From Ostrinia nubilalis (lineage: Eukaryota > Arthropoda > Insecta > Lepidoptera > Crambidae), in assembly GCF_963855985.1 (NCBI RefSeq), contig NC_087111.1, positions 3,105,001 through 3,169,000 on the forward strand: a stretch of 64,000 nucleotides of DNA, in the 5' to 3' direction. Every line of letters begins with the position of its first letter. The stretch's first letter is position 1. Under the pieces are notes generated by a model. It searched no databases and had not been told where the DNA came from. It saw only the letters and a program-made list of their open reading frames with translations. The translations under genes and the position numbers were made by a program. Of this stretch, positions 57,501 to 64,000 are shown piece after piece.

Positions 57501-59648
57501 TATTTATTTGTTTTAACAATTATCGTGTTTAATACACTTTTACTGGTTATAAAGCGGTATTAATGTAAAAGTAATAAGTAATTAATTAACACCTTGAAAT
57601 GGATTTAATAAAATGAGCGCTCGAGCGCCCAATAAACACATTTTGTTAAAGCGCCGATTTGTCAGACTTCCACATCGTCAAGTCGTAATATTAATAAAAT
57701 ATTTATTAAAGGATGATCCAAAAAATAAAACCACATTGTAGGATTCTGAACTCTGCGATAATATGGGCAGCTAAAAATGTTGCCTATTTTACAATAGTTT
57801 AAATAACTAAATGTTTTTGTTTGTTTGTTGTTCCTACGAAACAAAATAATAACTGTTGCCTTTCTCTTCTTTCCAGGATGTATGTCGGCACTATGCATAT
57901 TCGTGCTCTACACGAAGCATCTCATCATAGTGTACCTCTACCTCATGTCCGTGGGCTTAGTCTTCGTCTCGTACTGGACCAATGTATCCGCCATCAAGCA
58001 GATCCTGGCGCTCAACGCCACGGCAGCCGAGGCCGCCGCACCCACCACCAGCATCCTAGAAGACATCCTCAACCTCAACATGAGAAACCTCATAGATCTC
58101 GAAGGACCCGGCGTACTAGTCATACAAAACTTCGCTATACAATTCGTCCTAGCCATCATATTCCGAAACGTACACTTAGGACCACGACACGCAACCATAC
58201 AAAAACTCCTACCCATGAGCTTCATGGCGCCCTCCTTCCTAGCGATGCTCCCGGTACCCCCACAACTGCTGCACCATTCGCCGGTATTCTCGACTTTACT
58301 ACCGCTCTTCCTCGTCAAGTATGTTCTCTGGTCGTCCGCCTACAATGTGATACAAGTGATCTATGCCGGCTACCAACATGGCCGCCTCTTCGTCAGCAAC
58401 TACGGCCTGTCAGCGCTAGTCGAAACAGAGTGGATGCGACTGAACATACCTTGCGTTCTGAGAGTATTTTGGGTGATGAGAGTCGCAGAACACGCGATAT
58501 TGCTCCTTATGGACAACTACGAAGATGACGCTGAAGAAGGCCTCAAAGTGTCCACTCTACTCGCAGTGCAATCCCTCGCGTCAATGGCCAAGTCGCTCCT
58601 AGTAACTGGGTGTGAAACCATCACAGCTGTTCTAGGCATGACTTCAGTAATCTCCTTCTTCTGTCACTACATCGGCAACTTCTTCCAATGGATCCTGCTC
58701 ACAGATGAGGAGGAAGACAAGAGTATAGGCGCGGTCTCCGCGATCCTGTTCTACATACTCGCTTTGCAGACCGGTTTGACCTCGCTCAACCCTGAAAAGA
58801 GATTCGTCCGACTGTGCAGAAACTTCTGTTTATTATTCACGGCTTTGTTGCACTTCTTACACAATATCGTAAACCCTATGCTGATGTCGCTCAGTGCGTC
58901 ACACAACCCGAGTACACACAGGCACGTGAGAGCGCTAGGTGTGTGCGCGTTTCTCATAATCTTCCCGATCTCCTTACTGGTGTACTTATGGTCTCAACAT
59001 ACGATATCGACCTGGCTGTTAGCCGTGAGCGCTTTCAGCATAGAAGTCATAGTCAAGGTCATAGTAAGTCTCATGATCTACTCGTTATTCCTGGTGGACG
59101 CATACAGAAGCACGTTTTGGGAGCAACTGGATGACTACGTGTATTACATCCGCGCGTTCGGAAATACGATCGAGTTTTGTTTTGGGATATTCTTGTTCTT
59201 CAACGGAGCGTGGATTCTGTTGTTCGAATCTGGCGGAGCGATTCGCGCTGTGATGATGTGCATTCACGCGTATTTCAACATCTGGTGTGAGGCTAGGGCG
59301 GGTTGGTCGGTGTTTATGAAACGTCGCACCGCTGTAAACAAGATCAACTCACTCAGAGAAGCTTCCGTAGACCAACTGGACAGATTAGATGACGTATGCG
59401 CAATCTGTTATCAAGAGATGCATTCCGCGAAGATCACCAGGTGTAACCATTTCTTCCACGGCGTGTGCTTGCGGAAATGGTTGTACGTCCAGGACCGCTG
59501 CCCGCTGTGCCACGACATACTGTACAAGATAGACAGCGACGTGAATAAAGACAACAATTCCGAGGCGGGTAACGAGGAGAACAGCAACAACCAAAACCTT
59601 CTTCTAGAAGAAGAACCAGATTTACTGCTAGGAGAGGGCGTCAGATGA
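33477..59648 (+). CDS. Trc8: Trc8/RNF139 ER-membrane RING E3 ubiquitin ligase
   Basis: The family product is an ER membrane E3 ubiquitin ligase (human RNF139, fly Trc8) acting in ER-associated degradation and sterol homeostasis. Two coding exons, 33477-33726 and 57877-59648, join through G|GTACGT and CTTTCCAG with a split Gly codon, giving 673 residues, close to the 664 of human RNF139. The N-terminal part has LEVLLRVPPL-like sequence (here VEVLLRVPPL, about residues 12-21) followed by many hydrophobic membrane segments. Conserved family blocks include ILALQTGL, LMSLSASH, VIVSLMIYSLF, LDDYVYY and RRTAVNKINSL. A RING-H2 domain (C-x2-C ... CNHFFHGVC ... C-x2-C) spans about 591-628, facing the cytosol in the family. 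The C-terminus is acidic (E/N-rich). The 24.15-kb intron is packed with mobile elements. A different-frame ORF at 57821-58528 is a by-product. Confidence 0.95.
33777..35088. other. Trc8 intron, proximal unique part
   Basis: The first ~1.3 kb of the Trc8 intron shows no recognised repeat or exon. A short hairpin (ATATGGTGG...CCACCATAT) lies at about 34330-34360. Confidence 0.4.
35089..35210. mobile_element. MITE, GGCTGAGTTGCA family, copy 3
   Basis: Left end TAGGCTGGGTTACACTAGATC and right end TTGGTGCAACTCAGCTTTA (both read in part) enclose the CATCAAAAATCTGTCAAACT block typical of this family, in the opposite orientation to copies 1 and 2. Non-coding, in the Trc8 intron. Confidence 0.75.
35620..35845 (-). 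mobile_element. Helitron-like non-autonomous element
   Basis: Read on the minus strand, it starts ATCTATACTAATATTATAAA, has GACAGACAGACA microsatellite-like repeats and the CTGAACCGATTTTGATGAAA block. It ends with a GC hairpin (CGCGGGCGAAGCCGCGGGCG) followed by CTAG and T. This structure (no target duplication, 3' hairpin plus CTAG) is typical of lepidopteran non-autonomous Helitrons. The left arm of the 3.4-kb palindrome begins inside it. Confidence 0.65.
36272..36439. mobile_element. hAT-type MITE with 8-bp TSD (left palindrome arm)
   Basis: Ends CAGGGCCGGATC and GGTCCGGTCCTG, flanked by the direct repeat TTGGAGGT on both sides. This is the 8-bp duplication expected of hAT elements. A second copy with the same flanks lies inverted in the other palindrome arm near 38350-38510. 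Non-coding. Confidence 0.75.
38350..38510. mobile_element. hAT-type MITE (right palindrome arm)
   Basis: Inverse copy of the 36272-36439 element, from CAGGACCGGACC to GATCCGGCCCTG. It has the same flanking 8-mer (ACCTCCAA in this orientation). It lacks about 12 bp present in the left copy. It arose by duplication of the whole arm. Confidence 0.75.
38938..39079 (+). mobile_element. Truncated Helitron-like copy at palindrome edge
   Basis: Starts ATCTATACTAATATTATAAA and matches the 35620-35845 element up to TTTTTAACCCG. It then stops without the terminal hairpin and CTAG. The truncation point is the outer edge of the palindrome, so this copy was carried by the inverted duplication and did not insert on its own. 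Confidence 0.7.
39553..39669. mobile_element. MITE, GGCTGAGTTGCA family, copy 4
   Basis: TAGGCTGGGTTGCACCATC to GGCGGTGCAACTCA with the family core CGTTATAGTTACGGTCAAAG. Same orientation as copy 3. Non-coding. Confidence 0.8.
39870..40026. mobile_element. MITE, GTATTCACAAAC family, copy 2
   Basis: CGCCCGTATTCACAAACATT to GTCGTTTGTGAATACGAGCG, with the CACAGAGCTCTATTCAACGC core. About 157 bp, a little longer than copy 1. Non-coding. Confidence 0.8.
40735..41080. mobile_element. Two RTE-type LINE tails in opposite orientation
   Basis: The plus-strand tail at 40735-40855 has GAAATCCTTGGGGGTGGCC and GTGGACGTCATTTGGCTGAAA. The minus-strand tail at 40970-41080 has TTTCAGCCAAATGACGTCC, GGACAAAGGCCTCCCCCAAG and a CGTTCGTTCGT microsatellite. 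About 115 bp, with a long A-run, separates them. No coding capacity. Confidence 0.65.
41815..42134 (-). mobile_element. tRNA-derived SINE
   Basis: The minus strand begins at about 42134 with AACCGCCTCTGTGGTCTAGT (A-box-like), then GTCCCGGGTTCGATTCCC (B box) within about 75 bp. A tRNA-unrelated body follows (ACTTACCATCAGGTGAGATA) down to a T-rich plus-strand edge at about 41815. The tRNA-like head lacks a proper acceptor stem, so it is a SINE promoter and not a tRNA gene. Confidence 0.75.
42368..42640 (-). mobile_element. Dispersed retroposon fragment with AAGAAAGAAAG tail
   Basis: Minus-orientation fragment. AGAAAGAAAGAAAGATACAT at its left edge is the usual tail of a lepidopteran retroposon, and the body contains CCATGCCGAGTGAGGGTCAC. 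Frames through it have no domain. Confidence 0.4.
42960..43341. mobile_element. Palindromic MITE, TA-flanked, CAGGGTGTCCC ends
   Basis: CAGGGTGTCCCAGAATGGGT at 42960 pairs with the end at 43341 over at least 60 bp, continuing through TAGCTCTACTAATGTACTAT. TA flanks both sides. The 382-bp length and the TA target fit Tc1/mariner-type MITEs. The ends resemble those of fold-back element 2 only in the GTGTCCCA core. Confidence 0.75.
44129..44342 (-). mobile_element. Helitron-like non-autonomous element
   Basis: Same family and orientation as 35620-35845: the CTAGCTTTCCGCCCGCGTG edge, the AAAATCGGTTCAGTGGTTTA block, an ACAGACAGACAG run and the ATTAGTATAGAT edge. The terminal hairpin is shorter here. 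Non-coding. Confidence 0.65.
45343..45484. mobile_element. MITE, GTATTCACAAAC family, copy 3
   Basis: CGCCCATATTCACAAACGAT to ATTTGTGAATACGGGCG, with the GCTCTGTGATTGGTTCTGTG core. Opposite orientation to copy 2. Non-coding. Confidence 0.8.
45543..45726 (-). mobile_element. Diverged Helitron-like element
   Basis: CTAGCTTTTGCCCGCGGCTT hairpin edge, then AATCCGTTCAGTAGATTTTG, and the TTTATAATATTAGTAGG edge. Non-coding and older-looking than the copy at 35620. Confidence 0.6.
45727..47074. other. Trc8 intron stretch, nothing recognised
   Basis: About 1.3 kb of AT-rich DNA without a recognised repeat or exon on either strand. Confidence 0.35.
47075..47150 (-). mobile_element. RTE-type LINE tail
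   Basis: CATCATCATTTCAGCCGCAG, CTGCTGAACAAAGGCCTTCC and GATGATTTCCACATCG mark the complement of the RTE 3' end. It is cut at 47150 by the inverted element that begins TAAGGCCTCAGCC. Confidence 0.65.
47459..48127 (+). mobile_element. Insertion in the palindrome arm, possible P-element-like fragment
   Basis: It interrupts the left arm between GTACCTATGG and GCCTATGGTGCC. The uninterrupted right arm (about 50145-50165) shows the pre-insertion order, so CCTATGG (7 of 8 bases with one mismatch) is a target duplication. The insert contains a THAP-domain exon and an RTE tail (47795-47870). P-type transposons make 8-bp duplications and encode THAP-domain transposases, which fits, but no clear terminal repeats or catalytic region were found. 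Confidence 0.5.
47615..47720 (+). pseudogene. THAP zinc-finger exon, frameshifted
   Basis: From ATG at 47615 the frame gives a typical THAP start: MDIKRKKYCAAFGCLNSKRN, a C-x4-C zinc pair, then LPDLSFFFRFPK. After that one base is missing, since the expected K-D-A-E-R continues in the next frame. A donor AAAG|GTATGT follows at 47721. THAP domains are C2CH DNA-binding modules found in host factors and P-element transposases. The second half (C-x2-H) was not found nearby. It is probably a dead 5' exon of a transposase gene; a sequencing error at the C or T run is possible. Confidence 0.6.
49111..49540 (+). pseudogene. RTE endonuclease/reverse-transcriptase C-terminal remnant
   Basis: Plus-strand frame reading YGSETWPLN, then KLKIAQRAMERAILGVSLQD and RIRNEEEIRKRT. 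An in-frame TGA at about 49299 (family W) follows QRISKLK, after which it continues RRTNGRWGSKVLEWRPRTGK, TRWTDDLIKVAG and EAYVQQWTFYG with a GATGATGGATGATG tail. This is the usual end of lepidopteran RTE-type LINEs. Only the last ~140 residues remain, so it cannot retrotranspose. Confidence 0.8.
50393..50838 (+). repeat. GC-rich repeat block, copy 1
   Basis: The right end of the 3.6-kb element. It contains a CGCTGCCCGCTCGTTGCCCG-type GC-rich block and an open plus frame of 117 codons including MSEQRRQFYFDSNLFLTLDL. The frame then runs into low-complexity Ala/Arg/Pro. Near-identical blocks follow at 51183-51537 (inverted) and 51535-51970. Whether the non-repetitive ~50 residues are a captured gene piece is unknown. 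Confidence 0.5.
51183..51539 (-). mobile_element. GC-rich fold-back element, inverted copy 2
   Basis: Edges TTAAGGCCTCAGCCTCGAAC and TCGAGGCTGAGGCCTTAGG. Minus-strand content matches 50485-50790, including the MSEQRRQFYFDSNLF frame. It abuts copy 3 head to head at 51537, making GAGGCCTTAGGCCTC. Confidence 0.6.
51535..51970 (+). mobile_element. GC-rich fold-back element, copy 3
   Basis: Edges CTTAGGCCTCAGCCTCGAAC and TTCGAGGCTGAGGCCTAAG. Plus-strand content nearly matches copy 1 (MSEKRRQFYFDSNLF here). The inner part is GC-rich with CGCCGC/GCCCGC runs, in strong contrast to the AT-rich surroundings. Confidence 0.6.
52540..52670. mobile_element. RTE tail pair forming a small hairpin
   Basis: ATTCGTTCGTTCGTTCGTTC, then ATTTCAGCCAAATGACGTCC, GGACTAAGGCCTCCCCCAAA, followed directly by the inverse CTTGGGGGAGGCCTTTGTCT and GAAACGAACGAA. 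Two tail fragments meet head to head. Non-coding. Confidence 0.6.
52671..54370. other. Trc8 intron stretch, nothing recognised
   Basis: AT-rich DNA with no named repeat or exon recognised. Short open frames on both strands have no conserved look. Confidence 0.35.
54852..55510 (-). pseudogene. Decayed transposon-type ORF split by RTE insertion
   Basis: Minus-strand frame in two pieces. Piece one (about 55510-55342) has a lysine-rich stretch, a stop, then VKDMSCREHKAVKKVWREHC and AKFRAKKKVMK, then another stop. Piece two (54998-54852) continues QIISEGKIPTSDSEDFAEEH and ends at a TAG. Removing the RTE insertion with its AAATTATTTGTT duplication joins the two in frame. The basic (K/R)-x-W-R motif resembles an uncharacterised multi-copy insect gene family thought to be transposon-borne. 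Function unknown; two internal stops show that it is dead. Confidence 0.5.
55010..55341 (-). mobile_element. RTE-type LINE insertion with 12-bp TSD
   Basis: 5'-truncated, minus strand. It covers the RTE C-terminus ending TRWTDDIIKVVGRRW and LREAYVQQWTSYG, with a TCATCATCAT-type tail on the plus strand. It is flanked by AAATTATTTGTT at 54998-55009 and 55342-55353, a perfect 12-bp target duplication. There are frameshifts within. It is the best-delimited LINE insertion in the window. Confidence 0.8.
56575..57226. mobile_element. MITE with GGAGCATTCAAGTATTACG ends
   Basis: GGAGCATTCAAGTATTACGT at 56575 pairs with its complement ending at 57226 over about 30 bp. Each terminal region also repeats a CTTGTAACGCAYCGTAACGTTTT box (read in part) beside a CCCCCCTCCCC run, so the ends contain nested ACGTAACG inverted motifs. 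The centre, 56706-57104, shows no gene. Confidence 0.65.
57227..57876 (+). other. Distal end of Trc8 intron with acceptor
   Basis: AT-rich unique-looking DNA leading to the pyrimidine-rich acceptor CCTTTCTCTTCTTTCCAG, whose AG lies at 57875-57876. No other exon was recognised. Confidence 0.55.
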
Positions 59649-59870
59649 CTCTTGGAGTTTGACGACGACGACTACTTTCTTTTAGTTTAATTCTGTGTCA
59701 AGTCTAGAAATCGGCGATGTGAGTGGTATTAATTTGTATAGTAAGTTATTGTTTTTTTATATGATTATATACTTATATAAATCAGATATACCTGTGATTC
59801 GAGTGGTTATGTTGTGTGAGTGCGCCGCGAGCGAAGGACGCTGACTGTTCCCACTAAATGTTTTGCGTTT

Positions 59871-60078
59871 ATTAAACTTAAATAACAAAAATTGCGAGTG
59901 ATTCTATTATAGCAAACAAAATACAAATATACGATATGTTTGAAATTTGTCATATATTTAGATGAAACAAAGCTATTTGTAAATAGTTAAGGTATTTAGA
60001 AATAGCTTTTAATATTCGATTGTAACTTAAAAGAAAATATAAAAATAGTAACTTTTCTCATAATAAACTGTAAATAAA
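59871..60078 (+). promoter_or_regulatory. Poly(A) signals for Trc8
   Basis: ATTAAA at 59871 and two AATAAA hexamers at 60062 and 60073 follow the Trc8 stop codon (59646-59648) by about 220 and 420 nt. They are ordinary candidates for the 3' end. Confidence 0.5.
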
Positions 60079-60720
60079 CTATTATTTTAGTAGCAACTGG
60101 TTCATTTTAATTGTTTCCATGGCATCAACTCACTTTTTGATTAAAAGAAAACTATAATATAAAATGTATAACATTTATTGTCTCGTAAAATGTAACATAT
60201 TGTTTAGAAATTCTCACAAAAATACACAATCTTCATCCTAAGGCGATCGGGGAAAAACATCTTGACAAACTTTCCGTGACTCTTAATAACTATTTAGTAT
60301 ATCTTCATAAATCTTTAGCTTCATCAAAAAATTGTTACCTCGAAAATTATCAACAATTTTAATTGTTTTTAAACATGTTACACATTTCCATACGAAGTAA
60401 CTGGTTCAAGCAGTTTTACATAAAATTCTTTGGTAAAATGACTAGTTTGAAATAAGGCAGTAAGTTCATAATATAATATCTAAGTAATAAATAAAATAAG
60501 TAAATAGAGTGCTCAAACGTCTCCAAGAATAAATACACCAAGTAGACCTGATCACTGGCATGACTTAAAAAGAGAAAAAAAACTTTTTTCAAAAATCAGA
60601 CTGCAGTTCTGTAACGTCATATCCCTGTATCCCTGGGACGATGATTACAAATTAATCAAAGTAAGTTGTTAGAGATGTTAAAATGTATGTCAATAGATCA
60701 GTGGTGGCATCATCGCAGCT
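60079..60720. other. Gap between convergent 3' ends
   Basis: AT-rich sequence between the Trc8 poly(A) signals and the minus-strand AATAAA of the LRR gene (60726-60721). No repeats or genes were recognised. Further AATAAA words on the minus strand (for example near 60171) leave overlapping 3'UTRs possible. Confidence 0.4.
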
Positions 60721-60795
60721 TTTATTCTTAGTGGTCTGGTATCTTAGACCCTTGGTGAAAAGATAAACGTCGTCAAACAAGGTGTTCCACGGAGT

Positions 60796-63662
60796 TTAAT
60801 TGAATATAAGCTCCTTATAATTAGAGAGGAGATAGTAGTTCGACACGCGGCAGTTGGTGGAAGTCCGCACTACAGTGGTTCGGTCGGCACGCTCGAAGTT
60901 CGCTTTGACAATCTCGTAGTAGCGCCCGTCGCTGGAATAAAGATATTGATTTGTTTAGAACTTACATCATGCACATAACACTGTACAAGGCGGACTTAAT
61001 GCAGGGAAATAGAGGATTTGGACTACACTCCGACGCTGCAGCGCTGCTGGCCAGACGATACATTTTTTATGGTTCATGGTATACAGATAGGTAGACAACA
61101 GAGTTAGAGCCCGTTGATACTCTTTCATCATCAGCAAGTTTGGCCTCCATTGCAGAAACACAAAGCTCTCTAATTTATCAAAGGCCTGATATTCGCATAT
61201 TTTGTCCCGTCGCTATTTACCACAGGAATCTCACTCGTTTAATCCTATTCTACCCAAAACCACCCTTTGGGGTGTGAAACTCAAAAGTATTCTCGTAGCT
61301 GCTAACCATCCTATTCTGATCTGCCGGAACCTTGTAGCAACCTGTTGGGTCATCATCGTCATTTCAACCTCAGGACGTCCACTGTCCACAGTCCACGGCT
61401 GAACATAGGCCTCCTGAAATGACCTCCAATTGGCCTTTTGGTAGCAGCCTGCATACATCTTAGATCTGAAGCCCAAAAAGTAATACTGTACTGACCTGAG
61501 CACAAGGCATTTCAGCTTGAGGCACTTGACGCGCAAAATATCGATTGCCTTCTGGCTCTTATCGCTGAAGCGCAGGTTCTCAGGGTCCCAACGTAGTTCC
61601 AGCCGCTCCAGGTTGGGGCAGCTGTTCGCGATGCCGTCCATCAGCTGGAAACAGAGGCCATTGTTTTTATCGATAATTATCAATGGTGATTACACCCAAC
61701 TGACATTCCAGACAACAATGCGAAAGTCATTGTGTCTCGCATTGATCAGTGCTCACAGCATTCTTCTTCTTCCTAGTTGGTACACTCTTGCCAGAGTGGT
61801 CGTGGTCATCATTTTCGAGCGCTTACTTGTTACTCTACGTATGCCCATTCTGTTCTGAATTGAATAGTAGGTATTGAAATTATTGAATGGAGATTGGTGG
61901 AAGACAACAAGTTCACAATCCCTATTGAGTGGGCAAGTCAAGTGGGATAAGTTATACTTACTTATTTGGGAAAATAAGATAATATGAGTAAGTTAGCAAC
62001 TTACCTGATCAACATGGATATTCACACCTAGGCGCTCCTGTGTGCCCATGATGAGGATTCTGCAATTCAAAAAGTAACTTGTAGTTTGTCTAAGAATGAA
62101 TGGTAAAAGTTTAATAATTTTCACTAGACAATAACTTCTAGCTATACTATAATATCCGAATGTTCTAGGCTGCGCCTTAAAATGTTTACTGAGTTATATC
62201 ACACAGAGGTGTCAAAATCACTAGATACGAGTATGTAGGTAAAGGATATCGAAAACAATGTCAATTAACATTTGTTTTCCGAATAAAATAAAATAGGATC
62301 TTAACGCCCGTTTGTATAAACGATGCCTGCTTAAGTGAAGCAGCAAATCTAACGCACAGCGTTGAATAGAGCTCTGTGATTGGTTCGTGTATCACACTGT
62401 GCGTCTACGCACACTGTGGGACCTCATAGTAATGTTTGTGAATACGGGCGTAAGTCAAGTAAGTGATTGCACTGTAATCAGTCTGCATAATATCTAACTT
62501 GGTGTTGGTGAGCAGCTGCATAACGCTTTGCCAGAGCTGGTCGGTGATATGCGGCATCCCGCTCAGCACCAGCCCCCACAGTTGGCTGCCGTGTCTTGAG
62601 AGGAAGCGGTGGAGCGCTTCGTCCGTCAGGCTGTCGGAGGAGTCCACGTCCAGGGCTACGAGGTTCCTGCAACGGGATTTAAGTTCACACATCTAAGGTT
62701 ACCTATCAGGTTCCTGCAAAGGCATTTAGGTTGACAAGCACTGAACAGTGAACTTTATTCTTAAACAGTTTTCTTCTACATAGATGATCGTTTATTTTAT
62801 TTCACGTCCAGGGCTACGAGGTTTCTGCAACGGAATTTAAGTTCACACATAGGGCTACCAGGTTCCTACAATGGCATTTAGGTTGGCAAGCACTGCAATG
62901 AAAAGTTAACTCAATTAGTGATAATTTATTTAGGTTGGCAAGTTGCAGTGAACTTGCAGTGTTTTTTCTCTAGGGAACAAGACGTTTATTTATTCCACGC
63001 CTAGGCTAAGGTGCGAAGTTCCTGGAATAGGATTTAGATTGGCAAGCACTGAACAGTGAACTTAGTGTTTTTTTCATGGAAACAGATGAACGTTTATTAT
63101 TAATTATTCCATGACCAGGGCTACGAGGTTCTTGGAACAGGGTTTACGAGGTTCTCAAATTGAAGATACGAGAAGTAACTCCCGGGGAGATTCAGCAAAG
63201 TATACATGGACATGGAGTTGACGTCAAGATTTGCTTGCAACTACCTACTTTGACGCAAACGTACAATAGTAATTTTCAACCGACTTCAAAAAAAGGAGGT
63301 TCTCAATTCGACCCGTATGTTTTTTAGCATTAGCATTTTTTATATAAACCTAACTAGTCTTTTTTTTAATACTAACTTCAATCTAAATCATTTTATAGGC
63401 GTAATGTAGGATTATAGTTTTAAAAAACCGTGTAAAGGTCAAAGATGGTTTAGAACTCACCTCGCAGTGCCAGCTTCCAGCCAGGCCTTCAGCACGGAAT
63501 CATTGAATCCGTTAATCTGTCCCGCGCTCAGGAAGCGTAGATTCGGGATCCTGGTGAGCATGTCGACGAGACACTCCGTGGACAGATCCGTGGCTGTGAT
63601 ATCCAGCTCCTGGATGGAGGACTTCTCCCACTCCACTTGCATCACATACTCGGATTGGAGGC
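60796..63662 (-). CDS. Leucine-rich-repeat (F-box/LRR-like) protein, 3' five exons
   Basis: Exons in transcription order: 63662-63461, 62666-62499, 62059-62005, 61644-61496, 60931-60796. Joins keep phase, and all use GT-AG, although the donor at 62498 (CCAA|GTTAGA) is weak. The deduced 236-residue C-terminal part has repeats of the LRR type found in F-box/LRR and AMN1-like proteins: IQELDITATDLSTECLVDML, IPNLRFLSAGQINGFND, RNLVALDVDSSDSLTDEALH, LWGLVLSGMPHITDQLW, CPNLERLELRW, CLKLKCLVLSDGRYYEIV. It ends NYYLLSNYKELIFN and a TAA. In F-box/LRR proteins such repeats bind substrates of SCF ubiquitin ligases. The F-box itself would lie upstream, outside the window, so the class is inferred. AATAAA (60726-60721) follows the stop by 70 nt. 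Intron 1 holds copies of the next exon's acceptor edge. Confidence 0.85.
61345..61460 (-). mobile_element. RTE-type LINE tail in LRR gene intron
   Basis: TCATCATCGTCATTTCAACC, AGGACGTCCACTGTCCACAG, GGCTGAACATAGGCCTCC and TTGGTAGCAGCCTGCAT mark the complement of the RTE 3' end. It is 36 bp from the exon edge at 61496. Confidence 0.65.
62304..62452. mobile_element. MITE, GTATTCACAAAC family, copy 4
   Basis: ACGCCCGTTTGTATAAACGA to TGTTTGTGAATACGGGCGT, with the GAGCTCTGTGATTGGTTCGT core. It lies 47 bp from the exon edge at 62499, in the intron downstream of that exon's weak donor. Non-coding. Confidence 0.8.
62667..63165 (-). repeat. Copies of an LRR-gene exon's acceptor edge in the upstream intron
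   Basis: The true exon begins, on the minus strand, CGTTGCAG|GAACCTCGTAGCCCTGGACG at 62666. Related blocks recur upstream at about 62802-62850 (GTTGCAG|AAACCTCGTAGCCC), 62850-62880 (TTGTAG|GAACCTGGTAGCCC), 62990-63030 (ATTCCAG|GAACTTCGCACC) and 63110-63145 (TTCCAAG|AACCTCGTAGCCC). They are linked by repeated GGCAAGCACTGAACAGTGAA and CGTTTATT segments. At least three retain an AG that could act as a decoy acceptor. The period is irregular (about 50-160 bp). Confidence 0.75.
63270..63335. repeat. Dispersed repeat fragment
   Basis: CAACCGACTTCAAAAAAAGG followed by AGGTTCTCAATTCGACCCGT. This pairing is common in lepidopteran genomes. Too short to classify. Confidence 0.4.
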
Positions 63663-64000
63663 CTGGATTTGGAGATGTTTGGATTGGGCATTATTTGTTT
63701 TACTTGTAGTAGGTATTGTACTAGGTAGGTATGTTGAAAAAACTTACTGTTAGGTATAAAAGTTATCCAATTACAAAATGGGACGCTCTCATTTATCTCT
63801 TAGAACTTAGATCCTTTCTCAAACTTCAATGAATATCAGGGTGTAAGTAACATAAGACCGTGTCAAACTTAAGGAGAAGGTTTTTAGATGACCATCTATG
63901 TACTTAGAAAGAGCTTATAGTAAAAGTTCACATTTCAAAGATATGATTCTGTTCTGTGTCTAGATGGCCATCCATAAGTATCTTCTTAAGTTTGACATGG

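Noticed and set aside
57821..58528. 235-codon plus-strand frame
   Set aside because: It overlaps the Trc8 exon in another frame and is rich in R/H/T/P, as expected from an out-of-frame reading. The Trc8 frame has clear homology and a RING domain.

Overview
This window looks like nuclear DNA from a moth or butterfly (Lepidoptera). It is AT-rich, has spliced genes with GT-AG introns, and carries transposon types typical of Lepidoptera: tails of RTE-type endonuclease/reverse-transcriptase elements ending in a conserved C-terminus (TDD..KVAG..W...EAYVQQWT.YG), Helitron-like elements running from ATCTATACTAATATTATAAA to a hairpin and CTAG, tRNA-headed SINEs, and many fold-back MITEs. The species cannot be named from the sequence.

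Three host genes are supported. (1) On the minus strand at 7216-18199 is the orthologue of Drosophila glass, the photoreceptor-determining transcription factor. Nine coding exons join in phase into a 485-residue protein with five C2H2 zinc fingers. (2) On the plus strand at 33477-59648 is the orthologue of Trc8/RNF139, a multi-spanning ER membrane RING-H2 E3 ubiquitin ligase of 673 residues. Its two coding exons are separated by a 24.15-kb intron. (3) On the minus strand at 60796-63662 is the 3' part (five exons) of a leucine-rich-repeat, probably F-box/LRR, gene whose 5' end lies beyond the window. Genes 2 and 3 are convergent, with poly(A) signals about 650 bp apart.

Layout: 1-2054 nothing recognised; 2055-6227 a hAT-like element with a perfect 8-bp target duplication, holding two back-to-back fold-back elements; 6395-18300 glass; 18300-33330 intergenic DNA with MITEs, an inverted element carrying a dispersed 12-bp motif, and a perfect 29-bp hairpin; 33330-60080 Trc8, whose intron holds a 3.4-kb near-perfect palindrome, a 3.6-kb inverted element interrupted by a THAP-domain exon, GC-rich fold-backs and a second dispersed-motif region; 60721-64000 the LRR gene.

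The most unusual signal is that pieces of exon edges have been amplified next to their parent exons in two different genes. Glass exon 2 has at least nine extra copies of its 3' half with the splice donor, arranged as a ~960-bp higher-order repeat. Glass coding exon 1 has two extra degenerate copies, and the glass last exon/3'UTR has a three-copy 163-bp repeat. In the LRR gene, one exon's acceptor edge recurs about four times in the upstream intron. These arrays supply decoy splice sites beside the real ones.
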